NCBI GenBank assembly: GCA_002104935.1
Contig: MCGT01000007.1
Location: 682,001-746,000 of the forward strand
DNA: 64,000 nucleotides
DNA from: Hesseltinella vesiculosa
Taxonomy: Eukaryota > Mucoromycota > Mucoromycetes > Mucorales > Cunninghamellaceae
Direction: 5' to 3'
A program made the position numbers and the translations under genes. The number at the start of each line of letters is the position of its first letter. The stretch's first letter is position 1. Below, one piece after another: positions 9,051 through 18,634 of this stretch. The notes below the pieces were generated by a model, which had not been told where the DNA came from, did not search any database, and saw nothing but the letters and a program-made list of their open reading frames with translations.

Positions 9051-9977
9051 GAGAAGTTTTAATGATAGCGATACGAAACCAAGTTGGTTAGCAGTAAAAA
9101 AATAAAGTGCTCTTTCTTTTCCACAGTGCTTCCAAAGTGAAAAATCCCACTAACGGGTCGAATGAAATAGACCTCGGACAGCGGAATTGATTGGGACCGC
9201 ACTTATGAAGTATAAAAAGGAAGTTGTCACGTACGCTCTTGGAACCGCATGACGACAGATTTTCGCATTGATCAAGATAAAAAAATGGTATAGTAAAAAA
9301 AAAAGGCGGTTGCCATGGCAACCGCGACAAACGCTGGCGGGTATGTTGCTTTTCCTATTTCTCTACTTTGTCATCAAGCAAAGAAAGACTCTAACCTCAC
9401 CATTGGTTCCGAGTAGACAATGCTCCCCCAGTCTGGCCCCCTTTAGCTGGCTGTTGCGTCCTTTGTCTCCACGTTCCATGACCTGGTTGACTGTGTTTTT
9501 GTGCCCTTACCCTACTGGCCCACCGTCTCCAACGTCCTAGTCATTGTCAACAAGTCCACTCAGATCCTCTACGATGAGGCCCGATTTCTCCTCCATTCAC
9601 CATCATAGCTGTGCTTATGCTACCTCTTTGCCTTGACTCCTGCTCAGCTATGCTGTCAAATATTTTTTATTGCGGGGATGGTTCATGAAGACCTTGACAA
9701 GGGCAGCATTTATCATTTAGTCATCCATGTCGGTTGCAGGGGGGGGGGTAAGTTGGGATGCAGTTTTGTCACGGATGGCATCCGACTTCCTCGTTTTGGA
9801 TCCATACTCCTTGACTGCTCCAGTGCGTTCACCAATGAATTGTTAGAATATCGGAGTAGAGTGACGTGCAAAATATGATCAATATGATTGGTCTATAATA
9901 AGAAAGTCACGGCAAAAAAAAAATATAAATTTGACTTGCCTTTCTCTTTTTCTTGCACTTCTCTTTTCTTTCTTCAC
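9051..9977. other. Spacer with a decayed coding-like patch
   Basis: Mostly noncoding. On the plus strand at about 9447-9605 one frame reads FVSTFHDLVDCVFVPLPYWP and then SNVLVIVNKSTQILYDEARF before a stop, which looks like a fragment of a real protein. It has no start, splice partners or family I know. A G9 run sits at 9740-9748. Confidence 0.35.
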
Positions 9978-10208
9978 TTCTCCCTTACAGGAGCACTCTT
10001 CTCCCTTACAGGAGCACTCTTCTCCCTTACAGGAGCACTCTTCTCCCTTACAGGAGCACTCTTCTCCCTTACAGGAGCACTCTTCTCCCTTACAGGAGCA
10101 CTTTTCTCCCTTACAGGAGCACTTTTCTCCCTTACAGGAGCACTTTTCTCCCTTACAGGAGCACTTTTCTCCCTTACAGGAGCACTCTTCTCCCTTACAG
10201 GAGCTTTT
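9978..10208 (+). repeat. 21-bp minisatellite, 11 copies
   Basis: Eleven uninterrupted 21-bp units, ttctcccttacaggagcact + c, with variation at only one base position (cactc versus cactt) and a diverged last unit. Each unit contains a pyrimidine tract followed by ttacag|g, i.e. a good 3' splice-site consensus on the plus strand. All frames on both strands are open across the array because 21 is divisible by three and the unit has no stop; no coding claim is made. It abuts the 3' end of the second GH31 remnant. Confidence 0.95.
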
Positions 10209-10255
10209 TAAAAAAATGATGCAATGAAAAAACAAAATAGTATTCTGGTTTACTT

Positions 10256-11106
10256 TCACTTTCTGAGACTTCTGAGACACGATTTGGTGTGGTTTTCATC
10301 TTGAGCCATTTGAATCAAAAACGATGCCTGGACCATCAAAGCAGTAGCTGTTGACAGATGGTAATCGCTGACCATGTTTCGTGGATACTGTGTCCATTCG
10401 ATCTCGTTCTTGAATGTTTGGGCATCATCCATCATAGTGAATTCATTGCTATCGAGCCAAAGATCAAAATTAATTAGAGGAGAGTAGAGGACGCCTTTTC
10501 TTGCCAAAACTTGTAGCCAGCCTTGCTTGTAAAGTCTATGTAGCTGGCTAGGCCCTTTGTGTTTGCACCTGCACGCCACTGCCACAACGTTGCTGGGTGA
10601 CCGTCGAGGGACAGGTTAGCTTCATCAGGTTGCCACACAAGCCCATGCTGTTTAGCCAGGTGATCGTATTCTGGATGTGTTTTCAGGAGCCAGGGTTTGA
10701 TGTTGGCAAACAGGCGCATGCCATTTTCCTTGTAGAGAGTTGCTAGTCGAGCAGGGTCTGGGAAACTTGATTTGTTCCAAGTGAATACACACCGATCACC
10801 GGTTTGTTCATCCACGGTGTAGCCAGAGCTGTGGAAATAAAAAGAGATGGAGCAAGCCCGTCTTTTGTCCAAGTGACAGAGTTGTACCTGAGATGCATGC
10901 CATCACATGGGATATCGTAAACTTGACGACAGTTGGTAACGAATTTCTCAAGTTGCTCTTGAGCATTGTCGCTTTCAGCATAGCCCATGGCCGACGCCAA
11001 GTAACCAAAGAGGCACCGTGGCATGAGCTGATAACCGCCCAGGTGCTCGTGTAGGGCCCGAATGACTTCCACCTTCCACTGCGTAATAAGAGAAGTTACC
11101 CCACAT
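10256..11106 (-). pseudogene. GH31 glycosidase remnant, catalytic part
   Basis: Reading down the minus strand: GNFSYYAVEGG, then (after an apparent deletion and frame change) VIRALHEHLGG, CLFGYLASAMGYAESDNAQE and DIPCDGMHL. An intact intron follows, then SSGYTVDEQTGDRCVFTWN, RLFANIKPWLLKTHPEYDHL and GYKFWQEK. A frameshift near 10495 leads to INFDLWLDSNEF, which holds the family's catalytic nucleophile Asp motif. The remnant stops at CLRSLRK, before the acid/base region and C-terminal sheets. Several frameshifts and truncation at both ends mark a pseudogene. Its missing N-terminal half matches what survives at 7346-8001. The intron remains splice-competent in appearance, so decay is not ancient. 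Confidence 0.8.
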
Positions 11107-11515
11107 CTACAATGAAAAAAAGTTAAACGCGCCTTTTTTTTTTTTTTTTTTTTTTGCATACACGGCGAGATCGACTATTTGTGGCAGCTACAGAAGTTGG
11201 TCAACCCGGTTGATCTTGTGGATTCAAATATCGCATATTATGCACGCCGCTTAAGCCAGCCTGTGATCTGTTGAAATGCATCATGAGAAGCTTCCCTGCA
11301 AGCACGCATGCACTTCAGCGTCAATAAAGAATATGATGAAGATAAAAACAAGTACAGCAAGCATTGCCATTTGCACAGCCTGACCAACTTAAAAGGCGGT
11401 GGGCGCTAAGCGCCCACTTGAGAAGAAGCAAAGGGGCGAAGCCCCTGAATACAGCGAAAACACCATAAGTATTGAAAAAAAAAGAGAGATAATCATTAAG
11501 CTCTTTCAAACAAGC
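11107..11515. other. Spacer with short GC hairpins
   Basis: No gene. It has T/A runs around 11130-11155. Just upstream of the Cys-rich gene are two perfect small palindromes, gggcgctaagcgccc (11400-11415) and aggggcgaagcccct (11431-11445). Confidence 0.5.
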
Positions 11516-11752
11516 ATGAAGATCCACACTATTGCAGTAACCACACTTCTCCTCTTCTTGTTTGTCGTGGTCGATGCTGCTAGAGGAGAATGGGGATGTG
11601 ATCAACAGTACTGCTATTCTTGGTGTCATGGAGGTACCGGTACCGGTTGGTGCTATACAACTGCTGGTGATGGGAAAGAAGTCCATTGCCATAGTCAACA
11701 AGATTGTCAAGAACAGTGGCAGTGTGCCAGTGAGTGCTTCATCCCTGGGTGA
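11516..11752 (+). CDS. Small secreted eight-cysteine protein (78 aa)
   Basis: Intronless frame of 78 aa. MKIHTIAVTTLLLFLFVVVD is a classical signal peptide with likely cleavage near VDA-AR. The mature part of about 55 residues has eight Cys at 28, 33, 37, 46, 58, 64, 70 and 74, i.e. C-x4-C-x3-C-x8-C-x11-C-x5-C-x5-C-x3-C. The two C-x3-C pairs recall cysteine-stabilised alpha/beta peptides, but the spacing does not match a defensin subfamily I can name. Gly/Trp/Tyr-rich loops (CHGGTGTGWCYTT) are present. An upstream in-frame ATG at 11399 exists, but the residues it would add are basic and would bury the signal. It is probably a secreted effector, antimicrobial or structural peptide; function is inference. 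Confidence 0.6.
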   Translation: MKIHTIAVTTLLLFLFVVVDAARGEWGCDQQYCYSWCHGGTGTGWCYTTAGDGKEVHCHSQQDCQEQWQCASECFIPG

Positions 11753-12152
11753 AAATAGTAACCAAATCACTATCGCTTAAAACACAAGCTTTGTGGAAAT
11801 CACATGTCAGATTTAATAACTGTGAATCCACATATTCAAACTTCTACACGAAATGCGTGAATAAAAAGTCCCCTCCACCAAGTCATTTTTTTGAAATGGC
11901 AAGCGTTGTGTTTTTATGCTGACTCTTTTAAAAGGAAGGGGCGCTGGGCTTCGTCAATAGCCTGAGTCGACCAGCGTCTTTCGGGATGGGTGCGTTTGGC
12001 TATGACAATACGTCGCTTGGCCATCATGTGTCGTAAAATAGCGAGATCAGATTACTTCCTAAAAAGTCACGGCGGGCAAAGAGAAAATGCTGGCAGATTC
12101 TTCTGGCCGAGGTTATCCTTTCTACGCATTTTTTTTTATTTTCTCTTTCAAA
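11753..12152. other. Intergenic / ZIM17 5' region
   Basis: 400 bp between the Cys-rich gene and ZIM17. No gene recognised; short frames here lack any family signature. Confidence 0.5.
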
Positions 12153-12722
12153 ATGATACGACCATTTTTAAGCAGAGCCACAGCATCAACGACAGGCTTG
12201 CGATCAGCATATATGTACTCATCCGTGGTACGCCGTTGGTGCTTGGCGAAAGCTCCACAGGGTTCATGGCAGCCCCAAAGACACGTACGATCTTTCTATA
12301 ATGCTACGGTCGTCTGGGAACGACAAGGGAAACCTAGTGACATTAAACCCGAGGTTCTTAATCCAAAGCATCAACTGTTGATTGGGTTCACCTGCAAAGT
12401 GTGTGATGTGCGTTCGCATCATGTCATGTCCAAACAAGCCTACACCAAAGGAGTGGTGCTGATCCAGTGTCCTGAATGCAAGAATCGTCATTTGATTGCT
12501 GACAATCTAGGCTGGTTCCGAGACACCAAGGTGAATGTGGAAGATCTAGTCAAGGAAAAGGGGGAAGGTATTCGTAAAATAGTTGTGGATAATGAAGGAA
12601 ACAAGTTGCCTGTGGAACACCTGATGGAGTGGGTGCCAGAGCTCACGGCCGAGGAAGAAAAGAAAATCCAAGACGCTGAAGCTCGAGCTACGGATCGCAA
12701 AAGCAAACCTGCTGACGAATAG
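12153..12722 (+). CDS. ZIM17: Zim17/Tim15 (DNL-type zinc finger, mtHsp70 escort)
   Basis: Zim17 keeps mitochondrial matrix Hsp70 soluble and supports import and Fe/S biogenesis. Single exon, 189 aa. The N-terminus MIRPFLSRATASTTGLRS is a mitochondrial presequence. The DNL zinc ribbon spans about residues 78-122: FTCKVCDVRSHH, SKQAYTKGVVLIQCPECKNR, HLIADNLGWF. The zinc ligands are Cys81, Cys84, Cys106 and Cys109, and the D-N-L motif itself is present. A charged C-terminal tail (residues about 150-189) is longer than in yeast. Start chosen at the codon opening the presequence; an upstream in-frame ATG would add a hydrophobic non-targeting stretch. Confidence 0.95.
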   Translation: MIRPFLSRATASTTGLRSAYMYSSVVRRWCLAKAPQGSWQPQRHVRSFYNATVVWERQGKPSDIKPEVLNPKHQLLIGFTCKVCDVRSHHVMSKQAYTKGVVLIQCPECKNRHLIADNLGWFRDTKVNVEDLVKEKGEGIRKIVVDNEGNKLPVEHLMEWVPELTAEEEKKIQDAEARATDRKSKPADE

Positions 12723-13120
12723 ATAATCCCGTAGTTATTAAAGCTTCTCCCTTGCAACACTTGTCATCAAAGGCTTATTTACCCATACTGCGCCAGTCTT
12801 GGAGAAAAATCCGAAACTGCTTATCGTCTTTTTTTCCTCCACTCATGCACGTGCGAGAATGACTGAGTATGCTAGGAGGTTTGGATCGTGTCGGTTGCTT
12901 TCCATCGGTTTTTATTTTCTACTGGACGCTGTTCAGCGTTTGTGATATGGACGGTTGTTTGCTCATGCCACATGACACGCTCTTTTGGAGCGGGGGTTTC
13001 TGATTCCATTCCCAAAAAGCCACGGTGGCCATTTTCTCACTTTTTTTCTCTTCCTTTTTTATTTTTGTTCTCTCCATTTTTTTATTTTATACACCCAGTA
13101 GATACCTAGAGATAGATATT
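12723..13120. other. Intergenic / IFRD 5' region
   Basis: Contains T-rich tracts and no recognised gene. Confidence 0.5.
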
Positions 13121-14681
13121 ATGGTTGGCCATTCTGGGAAACGAAGAACAGCCAAACGGTTGGAGACGGACGACGACGAACCGACCTGGATGGATGAGCT
13201 AGATCAAGCTCTTGATGACCTCAATGTGAATCGACTTTCGTAAGCCATTGATGGTTTTATTTATAGCCATGCCTTGCAAACCAATGAGCCGGCTCAAGCT
13301 TTTATTTATAGAACACGAGAAAAAGCACTAGCTACGCTGCAATCGATTCTTAGCAAGCGCAATGCTTCAGCTGTCCTGATCTCACGCACTGAAGAGTTTG
13401 TAGAATCCCTGCTCCGACGCATAGATTTGGGCGAAAGCACTGAAGAAACGGCCTTGGCCATTGATTTGCTGGTTTTGGCGTTTGTTAACCATGGAGACAG
13501 AGTGGCTCCAGACGAGCAAGAAGCAATCTATCAAGAGGCTGCTCAAAGTTTACGAGAAAAGGCAAAGCGATCCAAGGACCCATTCATCAAAGCAAAGGTA
13601 AAAAAAAAAAAAGAAAAAATTGGCGCATGCTTGAATTATTGGGCAGATATTGATCCTCTCCTTTTTTTTTTTTTTAATAGTGTTACGAGGCCATGGGATT
13701 GCTCACGTATATTCTATCTTTGGAGATCGATGCTCAGGTGATCCGCCAGGAGATGCAGAGTGTGTTTGGTGCCGGAAACGAAGGCGAGGATGATGAAGTG
13801 CTGGCCGCTGCTACTCTGACTTACGCCATGATGTTTATTGTATCCTTTTGCCAAGATATCATGGATCCTTCCTTGGTTCAAGAAGAGATAGACCGGTAAG
13901 CATCAAAGGAGGAAAAAAGCGACCAACTCAAAAAGACGCCTCTCTCTTCATAGCGTTCTGGAAGAGGTGACGTACCTGTTGGAGATACCTGGCCCTGTGA
14001 AATTGGCCGCAACCCAAGCAGCGGCTTTGATGATGGAAACTTTACAGTCTACGCAGGGTGACATAGTAAGAACGAGCTCATATCCCATAGGAAAAAAAGC
14101 GGCACTCATTTTTTTGTACAACAGGAGCACAACCAAATGAACGAAGTCATCCACGCCCTACGAGAGCTATCCATGGAGTCGGTCGAAGATGAGGACGAGG
14201 AAGAGCTATTCGAATCAGCTTTATCTACGATAGAAGATAGCATATCCCCGTTACGAGAATACGACATCAAGGGGAAGACTTACACGTTGGAAAGTTGGGG
14301 TAAAATAGTAAAACATAAAAAAAGCACGCATTCTCAATAGCATCGTTTTCTCCATAGCAACCATTATACCTGCCAATGCATTGAGACGATATCTAGAAGA
14401 GGAAGGACTGGCTGAGCATTTTAAGGTAATGAGCCGAGGAAGTGTGACATCAGTGCCTTATATTATGCTTATAGACCAATGACAAGCTTTGGAAGCTCTT
14501 CAGCGGAAGTGACGTGGAGCGATCCGAATCCGAAACTGACGATGAACCAAGTCTCGCAGCAGCTGTAAAGTTCTCAAAGGTTTCCAAGTTTGACAAGAAC
14601 ATGATTTATCAAGAAAACAAGAAATCACGGACGAAATTGCTCAACACTGCGCGGTCTGGAAAAGGCAGCAAGCATCTGTAG
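13121..14681 (+). CDS. Interferon-related developmental regulator (IFRD) family protein
   Basis: Seven exons (13121-13239, 13312-13597, 13681-13895, 13954-14065, 14125-14299, 14358-14425, 14475-14681) give 393 aa with all phases closing. IFRD proteins are armadillo-like co-regulators; fungal members are little studied. Family signatures: RLSTREKALATLQSILSK near the start, a long helical-repeat body (TALAIDLLVLAFVNHGD, YEAMGLLTYILSLEID), YTLESWATIIPANALRRYL corresponding to the conserved 'SW' C-terminal region, then a basic tail (FDKNMIYQENKKSRTKLLN). The second intron boundary was set at 13311 because it restores the conserved S-T-R-E motif. A nearer acceptor at 13266 would make a 27-nt intron and insert unrelated residues. 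Confidence 0.85.
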
Positions 14682-15179
14682 TTACGCATATCCTGCATTT
14701 AGAAAAATTCTCAAAAACAAAGATAAGGTCGCACCCCTTTTTTGATGCTGGTTTGGGATCAACGAGAGCCTTGAAGGATAAATACCCAATTTACAAAAAA
14801 GGAACTGGATCAGTGGAGAAAAAAAAAAGAGTCAGTTGGAAAAAACAAGCAAGGTTGATGAGAAAAAGTGAATTGTTTTCAAAACCTGTTGAGCAACATG
14901 TGCCAACCAACGATCGAGCTAATGTGGTTTAATCGCTCTTCCTCATCGATCTGTTTTTTTTAAGTCTCCGGCAGTAGCCAGCCAGAGCTCATGCCTCGAT
15001 CACATGGACTCGGTTGCTTGTCAGGAATTGGCCAATGAATTCGTAGATTTCTACCATGTCTTTTGTAGGCGAATTAAAAGGGACATCGCTCGTTTTTTTT
15101 TCTTTTTCTTCCTCACCCCCTTTTTTTTGCTTTGCAATAGATATACCCATTTTTTTTTCCATTTGTACATATTGATCCA
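14682..15179. other. Intergenic / bHLH 5' region
   Basis: A/T-rich spacer of about 500 bp with T tracts near 15093 and 15120; no gene recognised. Confidence 0.5.
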
Positions 15180-15911
15180 ATGCTTCCTCCACCGGTATTG
15201 TCGGCACAAAACACACCACCCATTTCGCCTATTCAACACGATTCCCTCCGGTCGTCAAGAACTAGCCAAGGCCGAGGCATGACCTTGCCATCGATGGATG
15301 TACCACCCCAAACGCTTGTGCCATTACCTATGCTCCAGCTGCCTCCGCCCTTGACCGGCCCGGCGCTCACCACACCCACCTCCACACCCACCGCTTATGC
15401 CAGTATCATGCCCCAGCCGCCTTTGGCATCTCCCACCTCGTCCTCCTATCCTACGCCAAGCACATCCACCTCCTCGGGAAAAAGTGACCGTTGGCGGCAA
15501 AATAGCCTCTCCTCAGCTGGACCCGTACACTTGGCCGGGGAGCGAGAATCACATCGCCGCCTTTCCCACAGCGCCATCGAAAAGCGACGTCGCGAACGTA
15601 TCAATGATAAAATTGACCAGCTCAAGCATCTGATTCCGGCGTGCTGTCCTTCCAACGACGCCCTCCAATCGGCCTCCATGCACCAGCCCCTTCACAAGCT
15701 CTCAGTGCTCCAGGCTGCCATCGACTATATTCACCAGCTGCATGCAAAGCTGATCCATTTGGAGCCCGACCTCGTCCCCCCTTTTGACGAAGCCGACCCT
15801 CCCTCTGAACTTTCTCGCATCATCGCCCACGTCCGACGTCAGCAAAATGAACAGACCCCAACAAATCAAGATGGAAAACCCAGTTCACCCCATTTCGAAC
15901 AGGCCGCCTAG
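15180..15911 (+). CDS. bHLH transcription factor
   Basis: Single exon, 243 aa. Residues 1-120 are Pro/Ser/Thr-rich, a likely activation or linker region. The bHLH domain covers about 126-190: basic region RRLSHSAIEKRRRERINDKI with His130, Glu134 and Arg138, the H-E-R triad that in established bHLH structures reads CACGTG E-boxes. Helix 1 is DQLKHLIPACC, followed by an extended loop, then helix 2 (LSVLQAAIDYIHQLHAKL). The C-terminus is charged. It is nuclear by inference. It resembles fungal Esc1/Ino4-like and USF-like factors, but orthology is not decided. It converges with the RCC2-PHD gene, whose stop lies 170 bp downstream. Confidence 0.85.
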   Translation: MLPPPVLSAQNTPPISPIQHDSLRSSRTSQGRGMTLPSMDVPPQTLVPLPMLQLPPPLTGPALTTPTSTPTAYASIMPQPPLASPTSSSYPTPSTSTSSGKSDRWRQNSLSSAGPVHLAGERESHRRLSHSAIEKRRRERINDKIDQLKHLIPACCPSNDALQSASMHQPLHKLSVLQAAIDYIHQLHAKLIHLEPDLVPPFDEADPPSELSRIIAHVRRQQNEQTPTNQDGKPSSPHFEQAA

Positions 15912-16078
15912 CGCCTGACCTCTCTCCTTTGATAAAAGTAACGTTTATTTCAGGCTTTATTTGGGTGCTGAAGAGCTTGACGAAAGAAGAGAGAGTATCA
16001 TTGGTTAGGAAAAACAAATGGAGGGTGATATGAAAAAATGTGCTATAAACAAGGAGAAGGGGAAGACGTGGAGATTCT

Positions 16079-18365
16079 TCAAGCGGCGGCCTTGGCTTTC
16101 TTGCGTTCTGAAACAGACAAATCTTACACAGAAACAAAGGCAGACACGCACAAACAAAGAAGAGGAGAAATGAGCATCATCAGTACATTGCTAAATAAAG
16201 TGCTTTTTTTTTTTCTTTTGATCTTACCAGGGACAGATGATGATGTAGAGTGCGATCGTTTCTTGTTGGGAGGGTGGCACCGGTCGCAATACCACTCACC
16301 TTCAGGGATTTCCGTCAATTTGGGTATGGCACAGTATGTATGGATGGAGTCATCACATTTGTCACAAAGAAGCAAATTGTCTTCGTCGTCAGTCTTTTTG
16401 CACTTGACACAGCCATCTTCCGTCTACCAACAAAGAAACAGAGAGAGTCAGATTCACGAGATTTCGACGCCCTCCCCTTTTTTTTAGCCTACCTCTTCAA
16501 CAGCTGGCCACTTTGGTAATTCTGGTACGAGTTCATTGTCAGGCTTGACAATCATGAGTGTATGACCCAAGCCAGCCGAGATCCTATGGCGAGTAAAATA
16601 AATAAAAGTCAGAGGGCCGCGGAAGCTTGGATTCACTCACATAAGAGGGGCAATGCCTTCGAGAGGTTCAATCTTTTGCGGGATGGTGGAGGATCGCTGG
16701 ACGTCGTCACCGTAACCAAGTTCACCGTATTTGACTTGCCCCCAGGCTATGGAGGTCTTTTCCGAGTAAACCAGTGCAAATAGGCTGCTCGCACCTGCCG
16801 CGATATCGGACACTTTCCAGCCGTTCAGATCAAACAAAGGCTTCGGGAACATCCATGGCTGGCCAGAGCTACCGTCACCGGTGTTCTTCCATTTTCCCCA
16901 GAGGTACAGCTGCTTGTTGCCGTCGATAGCCATAGAACAAGTAGCACCGCAGGTGATTTTCACGGCTCGGTTGATGCGATGGGTGCTTGAGAATTGATCG
17001 ATCATTCGAGGTGACCCCAGGTCCTTTTGTTCGCTGTGGCCGAGGCGGCCAAAACCACCAAAGCCCCAGGAAAACACATACCCTTCGTCATCCAACGCAA
17101 GGGTGTGGTTTGTTCCACAAGTCACGCTAACAATCTTTCTATTGCTCAGGCCTTGAACAAGCGCTGAAAAAAAAAATAAGAGGTGAGCTACTATTTTGAT
17201 CCAGGCTTTGGCAAAAAAAACCTTACTTGGGTCTGGGGATGGTTCTGCACCAAACTGGCCGGCGATCTTCAACAGATTAGAGCTTGTGACAGTACCGAGC
17301 TATACCAAAATGACACATATGAGAATCCCTCCAAGTGCCAAATGACATTGCCTGTTACCTGACCAAATTCTAGAGAGCCAAAGGTAAACACTTGCCCATT
17401 ATCGTTGAGTACCACCGAGAAATCAGCTCCACATGCAACATCAACAACTGTATGGTCCTTCAAGGATTTGATTAACGTGAATCCAGGGATGGAACCGTTT
17501 CGTCCAAGTTGACCAAGCCGATTGTCGCCAGCACCGTAGACTTTACCAGCATCTGATATATCAACGTCAATCGAGCGTCCTGTGAGAGTCGTTATTTTTT
17601 CTTACCAGTAACGATCAACGTGTGATTTCTTCCCGTTGCCGCAGTAACAACCTTTTCCTTGTTGAAGACAGCTGGGTCCAAGCGGACAGGATAGCGAATG
17701 TTTTGTTCAGCGTGATCTTTGCCTAGTTGTCCTCGATCATTCCTGCCGAGCACCCAAGCTTCCCCAGCGCTGGAGATAAGCACAGAATGGCAGGCTACAG
17801 GAGAAGTCACCACTTTCTCAATGCTAGATATAAAAAGAGTCAGTGAAAGTGATCTTGCTGTGCACACACAGTATGACTCACGGCACGTCCACCAGTTCAC
17901 GAATCAGATGAGGAGTATAAAGGAAGCTGTGCCAAAGTATAAATAAAAAGATAAGTACAGATGGTTTATGAAAAGAATCGGGTGATCTAGCAATAAATGA
18001 CGCGCTTGAAAGCCAAACGTCATTTAAGGAGGTGCCCCCAGCTTGATCCCTCCTTTGTTTTCCACTTTTTTTTTAATACACCCAACCAATCCCATACACG
18101 TCATGATACGTACTCTTCTGGTTGTTTTGTCTTTTCACCTCTGTTGATCAAACTCCATTCAATACAGCCAAATATTAATGCTTTTCCTAAATGTCATTTT
18201 CAAAAAAAAAAAATAAAATAAAATAAAAAGTTAGCACAGGTTGGTAACCGGAAATGTGAGCTTGCAAATCTGGACGTTCATAAACTGCTGCACATTCAAG
18301 GCCATCGTTTTTTTTTTTTTGGCCGATATATTACCAGGACCAGTTGATTCGTCAGCGTCACTCAT
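16079..18365 (-). CDS. RCC2: RCC2-like RCC1-repeat protein with C-terminal PHD finger
   Basis: Twelve exons, complement(16079-16107, 16228-16423, 16493-16583, 16641-17163, 17227-17299, 17359-17552, 17606-17823, 17882-17926, 18002-18052, 18114-18186, 18249-18287, 18335-18365), all phases closing, 520 aa. Residues about 30-445 form an RCC1 propeller of the RCC2/TD-60 type: GKALIFGCIEWSLINRG, WVLGRNDRGQLG, FSWGFGGFGRLGHSEQKD, KYGELGYGD, ISAGLGHTLMIVKP. RCC2 binds Rac/Ral GTPases and centromeric chromatin in animals. Residues about 447-498 are a PHD finger (CVKCKK, LLLCDKCDDSIHTYC, GEWYCDRC; C4HC3), which vertebrate RCC2 lacks. Exons at 18002-18052 and 17882-17926 are the least certain. Confidence 0.85.
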
Positions 18366-18634
18366 GAATTGTAATATGAAAAATAAGGAGAGGATTGAAT
18401 TTAAAGAAAAAGAAGAAGAAAAACAACGGGAAAACTGCAACGGACACCAAAAGAAAGAGAGAAAAAAAAAACGGACAGCCAATCAGCATCCCCGTCGGAA
18501 CAATGGGGAGAACAACAGGTGAAAAAAAAAAAAGCTTCGCGCTTTTCTTTCTTTTCTTTCTCTTTGGACCTCTTACGCTCACCCCTTTAATATAACATCA
18601 CTGTCGTTTCGTCTTTATTATTTAAAACCATTCC
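18366..18634. promoter_or_regulatory. Divergent promoter, RCC2-PHD / WDR48
   Basis: The 269 bp between the two start codons is the only upstream sequence for both genes, so it must hold both promoters. It is purine/pyrimidine-rich (long GAAA-type and TTTC-type tracts). No TATA box was picked out. Confidence 0.5.

Noticed and set aside
8535..10208. Regularly spaced repeats that could suggest CRISPR
   Set aside because: Both arrays are head-to-tail tandem repeats without spacers, in a eukaryotic genome.
9888..10280. Long open frames in all six frames over the 21-bp array (e.g. Cys/Lys/Gly or Ser-Pro-Leu-Gln repeats)
   Set aside because: A stop-free 21-bp unit keeps every frame open by arithmetic; flanks give no start context, splice sites or family.
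11562..11780. A second plus-strand frame overlapping the Cys-rich gene
   Set aside because: No signal peptide or motif, and it would disrupt the much better supported eight-Cys frame.
13240..13266. A 27-nt intron in the IFRD gene
   Set aside because: The acceptor at 13311 gives a 72-nt intron and restores the conserved S-T-R-E-K motif; the near acceptor inserts unrelated residues.
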